Origin: Streptomyces ferrugineus
Lineage (GTDB): Bacteria > Actinomycetota > Actinomycetes > Streptomycetales > Streptomycetaceae
Assembly (NCBI RefSeq): GCF_015160855.1
Contig: NZ_CP063373.1
Location: 4,836,001-4,900,000, forward strand
DNA length: 64,000 bases
Direction of reading: 5' to 3'
A model generated the notes under the pieces. That model had not been told where the DNA came from. It ran no database searches and saw only the letters and a program-made list of their open reading frames with translations. Positions 58,583-64,000 of the stretch are shown piece by piece; within the stretch, counting starts at the first letter, position 1, and each line of letters starts with the position of its first letter. The position numbers and the translations under genes were made by a program.

Positions 58583-59734
58583 GTGCCGCAGAGTTATCGC
58601 ATCGCCGCGATTCCGGGCGACGGGATCGGCCGTGAGGTCGTCCCCGAGGGCCTGAGGTGTCTCCAGGCAGCCGCCGATGTCCATGAGTTCGCGCTCGACG
58701 TCACCGAGTTCGACTTCGCCAGCGCCGAGTACTGGCTCAAGCACGGCAGGATGCTGCCCGAGGACTGGCGGGACGTCCTCGGCGGCTTCGACGCGATCTA
58801 CTTCGGCGCGGTCGGATGGCCCGAGGTGGTTCCCGACCACGTTTCGCTGTGGGGCAGCCTCCTTCAGTTCCGGCGCGGCTTCGACCAGTACGTCAACCTG
58901 CGTCCGGTCCGGCTGTTGCGCGGCGTCCGCAGTCCTCTGCGTGATCACCGGCCGGGGGACATCGACTTCTGGGTCGTGCGGGAGAACACCGAGGGCGAGT
59001 ACTCCAGCATCGGCGGCCGGATCTTCGAGGGCACCGACCGCGAGACGGTCGTCCAGGAGACCGTCATGACACGGACCGGCGTCGACCGGGTGCTGCGCTA
59101 CGCCTTCGACCTCGCCTCCAGCCGCCCCCGCAAGCGACTGACCTGGGCGACGAAGAGCAACGGCATCTCGATCTCGATGCCGTACTGGGACGAGCGCGCC
59201 GCCGAGATGGCCGCGCGCTATCCCGACGTGACCGCGGACAAGGACCACATCGACATCCTGACGGCCAAGTTCGTGCTGCAGCCCGACCGGTACGACGTCG
59301 TCGTCGCCAGCAACCTGTTCGGCGACATCCTCTCCGACCTCGGGCCCGCCTGCACCGGCACCATCGGCATCGCCCCGAGCGCGAACATCAATCCGGACCG
59401 GACCTGGCCCAGCCTGTTCGAGCCGGTCCACGGATCGGCTCCGGACATCGCCGGCCTGGGCATCGCCAACCCCGTCGGACAGATCTGGAGCGGCGCGATG
59501 ATGCTCGACCACCTCGGCGAGCGGGAAGCGGCCGCACACATCATGGCCGCCATCGAGAGCGTGCTCGACCAGCAGCCCGAGGCGGCCACCCCGGACTTGG
59601 GCGGCACGGGCACCACGGTGGGTCTGGGAAAGGCCGTCGCCGCACGGATCGCGGCAGGGCCGGACGGCAGCGGGGGAGCGGCGGCGGGTGCCAGGGCCGC
59701 TCGCGAGCTCGACGAGGAGGTCGCGGCGTCATGA
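58583..59734 (+). CDS. Tartrate/D-malate dehydrogenase-type NAD-dependent decarboxylating dehydrogenase
   Basis: 383 residues from GTG 58583 (aggag upstream). Isocitrate/isopropylmalate dehydrogenase superfamily: IAAIPGDGIGREVVPEGLRC at the N-terminus, VVRENTEGEYSSIGG, the catalytic Lys in ATKSNGISISMPYWDE, and ASNLFGDILSDLGPACTGTI, GIAPSANINP, FEPVHGSAPDIAGLG. The segments match the tartrate dehydrogenase/decarboxylase and D-malate dehydrogenase branch (TtuC/DmlA type). It oxidises a 2-hydroxy acid in the cytosol. Its stop overlaps the hyuB-like start (ATGA), so it is coupled to the hydantoinase genes. Confidence 0.9.
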   Translation: MPQSYRIAAIPGDGIGREVVPEGLRCLQAAADVHEFALDVTEFDFASAEYWLKHGRMLPEDWRDVLGGFDAIYFGAVGWPEVVPDHVSLWGSLLQFRRGFDQYVNLRPVRLLRGVRSPLRDHRPGDIDFWVVRENTEGEYSSIGGRIFEGTDRETVVQETVMTRTGVDRVLRYAFDLASSRPRKRLTWATKSNGISISMPYWDERAAEMAARYPDVTADKDHIDILTAKFVLQPDRYDVVVASNLFGDILSDLGPACTGTIGIAPSANINPDRTWPSLFEPVHGSAPDIAGLGIANPVGQIWSGAMMLDHLGEREAAAHIMAAIESVLDQQPEAATPDLGGTGTTVGLGKAVAARIAAGPDGSGGAAAGARAARELDEEVAAS

Positions 59735-61386
59735 CCGTACCCGTTTGCGACCCGGTGGGTCTCGAAGTGCGGTGGGACCGGCTGGCCGCGGCCACGGACG
59801 AGGCGGCGTCCGCGATGCTCCGCACGGCGTTCTCGACGATCATCCGGGAGTCCAACGACTACACGGTCGTCCTCATGGACCGCCAGGGCCGCACGATGGC
59901 GGAGTCCCGGGCCGGGATCCCGGCCTTCGCCGCTCTGATGAGCTCGCTCACCGCTGTGGTCCTGGAGCGATTCCCGGCCGACGAGTGGCAGGACGGCGAC
60001 TGCGTCATCACGAACGATCCGTGGATCGCCACCGGTCACCTGCCCGACATCGCCATGGTCACCCCGGTCTTCCACCAGGGCAGGCTCGTGGCCTACGCCG
60101 GCACCGTGGCCCACGCGGCCGACATCGGCGGCACACCCTCCATGGGCGCCACCGAGCTGATCTCCGAGGGCCTCCTGATCCCGCCGCTGCGCCTCCTGCG
60201 CGCCGGGCAGGTCGAGCAGGGCGTCAAGGACCTCCTGCTGGCCAATGTGCGGCTGGCCGACCAGGTGTGGGGCGACCTCGAAGCACAGGTGGCGGCGCAC
60301 GACGTATGCCGACGGCGTGCCCAGGAGTTCCTCACCGACTTCGACGAACCGGACTTCGAGGACTTCGCCGCCCAGGTCCACGCGGTGACCGACGCCGCGA
60401 TGCGTGCCGCCGTCCGGGAACTGCCCGACGGTGTCTACCGCTCCGCCCTGGACGCAGACGGCGTTCAGGGCCGTCCCACGCACATCGAGTGCACGGTGAC
60501 CGTCCGCGGCGACGAGGTCGAGATCGACTACACCGGTAGCTCACCGCAGGTGCCGTTCGCGACCAACTCGACCCTGAACTACACGCGCGCCTACTCCATG
60601 TATCCGCTCAAGATCCTGCTCGACCCGTCCACCCGCACCAACTGGGGCTCCTACCGCGCCGTCCGGGTCTCCGCACCCGAGGGCACGATCGTCAACCCCG
60701 CCTTCCCCGCGCCGGTCGTGGCCAGGCACCTCACCGGGCACCTGCTCTCGTGCGCCGTCTACCAGGCGCTGGCACCGGTCCTGCCCGATCGCGTCATCGC
60801 CGACAGCGGAGGCGCGCCCGCCCTGCGCGTCCGCCTCGCCGGCGTCGACGACCGTGGCCGCCCCTTCAGCCTGATGCTCTTCGCCAACGCCGGCATGGGC
60901 GCCTCCCAGGAGACGGACGGGCTCTCCACGACTGCCTTCCCGACGAACTCCGGCAGCGGCAGCATCGAAGCCCTGGAGGCCGCGTCCCCGCTGCACTTCC
61001 TCCGCAAGGAACTGCGCGCCGGATCGGGCGGACGGGGCCGCCGCCGCGGTGGCCTGGGCCAGGACATCGAAGTACGCAACCCGACGAGCCGCCCGGTCCA
61101 GATGGTCCTGCTCGGAGACCGCGAGCAGTATCCGGCACTCGGCCTCGCCGGCGGCGAGCCGGGCGCCACCGCACAGGCCGTCCTGGACTCCTGTGAACGC
61201 GTCCCCCTGAAGTCTGTCACCCGCCTGGCTCCCGGTTCCTCGGTCGTGATCTCGTTCGCCGGAGGTGGCGGGTTCGGCGAGGCCGAGGAACGTGAGCCCG
61301 AACTTCTCGTAGCCGACGAGATCGCCGGCTACACCATTCCGCTCGCGCGGCACCAACACAGGGCACGTGAGGAGGCGGGGCGATGA
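59731..61386 (+). CDS. Hydantoinase/oxoprolinase B-type subunit
   Basis: 551 residues. HyuB signatures: AASAMLRTAFSTIIRESNDY, AESRAGIPAFAALMSSL, DCVITNDPWIATGHLPDIAM, FATNSTLNYTRAYSMYPLKI and C-terminal SGGRGRRRGGLGQDIEVRNP. In the family the B subunit works with the A subunit to open hydantoins, 5-oxoproline or N-methylated cyclic amides at the cost of ATP. Start and stop overlap both neighbours by four bases, showing a tightly coupled operon. Confidence 0.92.
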   Translation: MTVPVCDPVGLEVRWDRLAAATDEAASAMLRTAFSTIIRESNDYTVVLMDRQGRTMAESRAGIPAFAALMSSLTAVVLERFPADEWQDGDCVITNDPWIATGHLPDIAMVTPVFHQGRLVAYAGTVAHAADIGGTPSMGATELISEGLLIPPLRLLRAGQVEQGVKDLLLANVRLADQVWGDLEAQVAAHDVCRRRAQEFLTDFDEPDFEDFAAQVHAVTDAAMRAAVRELPDGVYRSALDADGVQGRPTHIECTVTVRGDEVEIDYTGSSPQVPFATNSTLNYTRAYSMYPLKILLDPSTRTNWGSYRAVRVSAPEGTIVNPAFPAPVVARHLTGHLLSCAVYQALAPVLPDRVIADSGGAPALRVRLAGVDDRGRPFSLMLFANAGMGASQETDGLSTTAFPTNSGSGSIEALEAASPLHFLRKELRAGSGGRGRRRGGLGQDIEVRNPTSRPVQMVLLGDREQYPALGLAGGEPGATAQAVLDSCERVPLKSVTRLAPGSSVVISFAGGGGFGEAEEREPELLVADEIAGYTIPLARHQHRAREEAGR

Positions 61387-63470
61387 GCGGCACGGTCCGG
61401 ATCGGTGTCGACGTCGGCGGAACCTTCACCGACCTGGTGCTCCACGATCCGCGCCGCGGTCTGACGTGGCCGGGAAAACTGCCCACCACACTCCACGCCC
61501 CCAACGAGGCGATCACCGCCGGGATCGACCGTCTGCTGGAGGAGACCTCCACATCCCCCGGTGACGTCGCGGACATCGTGCACGGCACCACGCTGGTGAC
61601 GAACACGCTGCTCGAACGCACCGGAGCCGTGGTCGGCCTGCTGACCAACAGCGGCTTCAGCGACGTGGTGGAGATGGGACGGGAGACACGGTTCGACACC
61701 ACCGACCTGCACGCCCGGCCGGCCGAGCCGTTGGTGCCGCGTCACCTGCGGCGCGGTGTACCCGGCCGCATCACCGCCGACGGACGCGAACTCGAACCAC
61801 TCGACGACAGCGCCGTCCGTACGGCGGTGGAGGACCTGGTGGGCCGGGGCGTCGAGGCACTGGCCGTGGCCCTGCTCCACTCCTACCGCAACGCCGGGCA
61901 CGAGCACCGCGTGCGCGATCTGATCGCGCGGACGCACCCGGACCTCCCCGTCACCCTCTCCAGCGCCGTGGCCCCGGTCATCGGCGAGTACGAACGTGCC
62001 GGCACCGCCTGCCTGAACGCCTATGTCCAGCCCCTGATGTCACGCTACCTCGACGAACTGCGCGCCGACCTGGCCACCATGGGGATCGACGCGCCCCTTC
62101 GCGTCATGCTCTCCGGCGGCGGCATCACCACGGTCGAGGACGCCAAGGAGGTCCCCGTGCGGCTGCTCGAATCGGGCCCCGCCGCCGGCCTCATCGCCGC
62201 GGCCGCCCTGGCCCGGACGCTGGGGGAAGAGGATGTCGTCTCGTTCGACATGGGCGGTACCACGGCGAAGATCGCCGTCGTCCAGGAGGGCCGACCGCGA
62301 CGCAGGCACGACTTCGAGGCGGGCCGGGTCGACAAGTTCAAACCGGGCTCCGGACTGCCCGTGCGCCTGACCGTCGTCGACATGATCGAGATCGGTTCGG
62401 GAGGAGGGTCGATCGCGGCACCCGACACGCTCGGGCTGCTCAAGGTGGGACCCCGCAGCGCCGGATCCGTGCCGGGTCCCGTGGCCTACGGCCGTGGGGG
62501 CGAGCGGCCCACCGTCACGGACGCCGGCCTGGTGCTGGGCCATCTCGACGCGGAGACCTTCCTGGGCGGCGAGATGCGACTGCACACGGCCGAGGTCCAC
62601 AAGGCACTGACCCGTGAAGTGGCCGCTCCTCTGGGACTCGAACTCACCGACGCCGCTGCCGGGATCGTGGAGGTGGTCACCGAGAACATGGCGTCCGCCA
62701 CCCGTATGCACCTGTCCGAGCAGGGCAGGGACCCTGCCGACTGCGCACTGCTGGCCTTCGGCGGGGCCGGACCCGCACACGCCTACGGACTGGCGAAAGC
62801 CCTGAAGATGTCCAAGGTGATCGTGCCGATGAGGGCCGGAGTCATGTCCGCCTGTGGGCTGCTGACCGCCGCACCCACCGTCGACGAGGTCCGCAGCCTG
62901 CCGTCACCTCTTGCCGACGTCGACTGGGACCAGGTCGCCACGCTGTACGACGCGATGATGACCCGCGCCACTGGAACACTCGGGCCGGGAGATCCGGAAC
63001 CGGTGCAGGTGCGCCGCTCGGTCGACATGCGCTACCTCGGCCAGGGCTTCGAGATCGAAGTCGACCTGCCCGCACAGGACTTGGGCCCGTCCGACCTCGT
63101 GGCCATCCATACCGCCTTCGAGTCCACGTACCGTGCGGCGTTCGGACGTTCCCTCCACGGACCCGCGGAGGTCGTCAACTGGCGCCTCGCGCTGCGGCGA
63201 CCCGGCCGCGAAGTGTCGTCGATGCAGAGCACGTACGCGCGAGGCCGGACGGCACGCCGCGGTGTCCGGTCGGTCCATTTCCCGGGACACGGAGTGCTCG
63301 AGGCCACGGTGTGGGACCGCTACGAACTCACACCGGGAGCCGAGATGGCAGGACCCGCGGTCTTCGAGGAACGCGAGACATCCTGCTCCTTCGGGCCGGA
63401 ATGCCGGATCAGGGTCACCGACGACCTGACCCTCGTCGTCGAGTTCGACCGCACCGGTACCGCCTCCTAG
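61383..63470 (+). CDS. Hydantoinase/oxoprolinase A-type subunit
   Basis: 695 residues. N-terminal Hydant_A_N domain (RIGVDVGGTFTDLVLHDPRR, DIVHGTTLVTNTLLERTGAV), actin-like ATPase core with VVSFDMGGTTAKIAVVQEGR and GSGGGSIAAPDTLGLLKVGP, and the C-terminal domain with LLAFGGAGPAHAYGLAKALK. It supplies the ATP-dependent step of cyclic amide opening together with the B subunit. Full length for the family. It is followed after 138 bases by an MFS transporter gene on the same strand. Confidence 0.92.
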   Translation: MSGTVRIGVDVGGTFTDLVLHDPRRGLTWPGKLPTTLHAPNEAITAGIDRLLEETSTSPGDVADIVHGTTLVTNTLLERTGAVVGLLTNSGFSDVVEMGRETRFDTTDLHARPAEPLVPRHLRRGVPGRITADGRELEPLDDSAVRTAVEDLVGRGVEALAVALLHSYRNAGHEHRVRDLIARTHPDLPVTLSSAVAPVIGEYERAGTACLNAYVQPLMSRYLDELRADLATMGIDAPLRVMLSGGGITTVEDAKEVPVRLLESGPAAGLIAAAALARTLGEEDVVSFDMGGTTAKIAVVQEGRPRRRHDFEAGRVDKFKPGSGLPVRLTVVDMIEIGSGGGSIAAPDTLGLLKVGPRSAGSVPGPVAYGRGGERPTVTDAGLVLGHLDAETFLGGEMRLHTAEVHKALTREVAAPLGLELTDAAAGIVEVVTENMASATRMHLSEQGRDPADCALLAFGGAGPAHAYGLAKALKMSKVIVPMRAGVMSACGLLTAAPTVDEVRSLPSPLADVDWDQVATLYDAMMTRATGTLGPGDPEPVQVRRSVDMRYLGQGFEIEVDLPAQDLGPSDLVAIHTAFESTYRAAFGRSLHGPAEVVNWRLALRRPGREVSSMQSTYARGRTARRGVRSVHFPGHGVLEATVWDRYELTPGAEMAGPAVFEERETSCSFGPECRIRVTDDLTLVVEFDRTGTAS

Positions 63471-63608
63471 AAGCCGCACGACTTGACAGCAACAGTGGGC
63501 CGGAGCCGCGGGGGTCGATCGTCCCCCATCACCTCACCCCACAGGCCCGCACCAACCACCTCATTCAGTAGCTGCCCCGGTCGGTGGCGGCACGAAGGGA
63601 CGATCCTC

Positions 63609-64000
63609 ATGACGACGACGTCGGCAGGGCAGCGCCAAGGGACTCGGCGCATCACGTTCCTGGTGGCTCTCGCGGTTTTCGCACAGGAGTCGACCTGGAA
63701 CTTCTACGAATCTCAGGTTCCGCCGCTCCTGTGGGAGCACCTCGCCAGCGCAGCCGTCGTAGGTCTGCTGATGGGCATGGACAACCTGCTGGGCATCTTC
63801 ATCCAGCCGTGGATCGGCAACCGGTCGGACCGCACGAGGACCTCCTGGGGGCGGCGGATGCCCTACCTGGTCGTCGGAATGCCGATCGCCGCCGTGCTGT
63901 TCGTCGTCATCCCGCACACGGCGGCGTCCTTGCCGCTGTTGATCGCGGTGATGTTCTCGTACGCGCTCGTGGCGAACACGTTCAAGCCGATCGCCGAAGC
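63609..64000 (+). CDS. MFS transporter, partial (cut by window end)
   Basis: The first 130 residues from ATG 63609 show four hydrophobic helices and the MFS loop between helices 2 and 3 (QPWIGNRSDRTRTSWGRRMP), followed by YLVVGMPIAAVLFVVIPHTA. The RSDRTxxxxGRRxP form is typical of the GPH/SLC45-like sugar and organic-anion symporters. It continues beyond 64000. Being downstream of hyuA it probably imports the operon's substrate. Confidence 0.85.
   Translation, partial: MTTTSAGQRQGTRRITFLVALAVFAQESTWNFYESQVPPLLWEHLASAAVVGLLMGMDNLLGIFIQPWIGNRSDRTRTSWGRRMPYLVVGMPIAAVLFVVIPHTAASLPLLIAVMFSYALVANTFKPIAE

Noticed and set aside
1..64000. Secondary-metabolite gene cluster
   Set aside because: No PKS, NRPS, terpene cyclase, lantibiotic or siderophore synthase gene is seen.

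Overview
The window is high-GC actinomycete DNA, almost certainly from Streptomyces. Frequent GTG starts, an ECF41-type (SigJ-like) sigma factor, CGNR, DUF2690, DinB/DUF664 and SLATT proteins, and many GH/ABC/LacI sugar loci all fit a Streptomyces chromosome arm. No rRNA, tRNA, CRISPR array, replication origin or antibiotic megasynthase was seen. All family calls come from reading translated sequence; no database search was run.

Left part (about 1-33 kb): a worn accessory region. Intact small operons and single genes (flavodoxin-like protein, CGNR regulator, MacB/FtsX-type exporter, ECF sigma with membrane partner, SigJ with oxidoreductase, divergent MerR and secreted peptidase, methyltransferase, PLP enzyme) alternate with fragments of at least seven transposase families (Tn3, IS21, IS701, IS110, IS5, ISKra4, ISL3) and broken housekeeping-type genes (VOC, alpha/beta hydrolase, SRPBCC, DinB, sigma factor, FAD monooxygenase). 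One element is whole: an ISL3-type IS at 30562-32388 with perfect 43-bp terminal inverted repeats and an 8-bp target duplication, so it is a recent arrival.

Centre (about 32.7-42.2 kb): a fructan / difructose-dianhydride locus. A LacI regulator sits opposite an ABC importer (binding protein and two permeases) followed by a GH91 enzyme (inulin fructotransferase / difructose-anhydride hydrolase family). On the other strand below lacI lie a GH172 (DUF2961) enzyme, a GH32 beta-fructofuranosidase and a decayed PfkB sugar kinase. Two matching LacI-type half-palindromes lie in the divergent promoter region. A plausible flow is uptake of difructose anhydride or inulo-oligosaccharide, opening by GH91/GH172, and cleavage to fructose by GH32.

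Next (42.3-54.9 kb): a second sugar locus on the minus strand: binding protein, two permeases, cytosolic GH65, GH3 and an exported GH65 carrying a ricin-type CBM13, with a LacI regulator divergent at the promoter end. A strong hairpin at 42231-42265 separates the two loci.

Right end (55-64 kb): remains of a MmgE/PrpD and two alpha/beta hydrolase genes, a GntR/FCD regulator with two candidate operators, a LysR regulator, and a divergent operon of tartrate/malate-type dehydrogenase, hydantoinase/oxoprolinase B and A subunits and an MFS transporter cut by the window edge. This looks like uptake and breakdown of a cyclic amide or hydroxy-acid substrate under LysR control.
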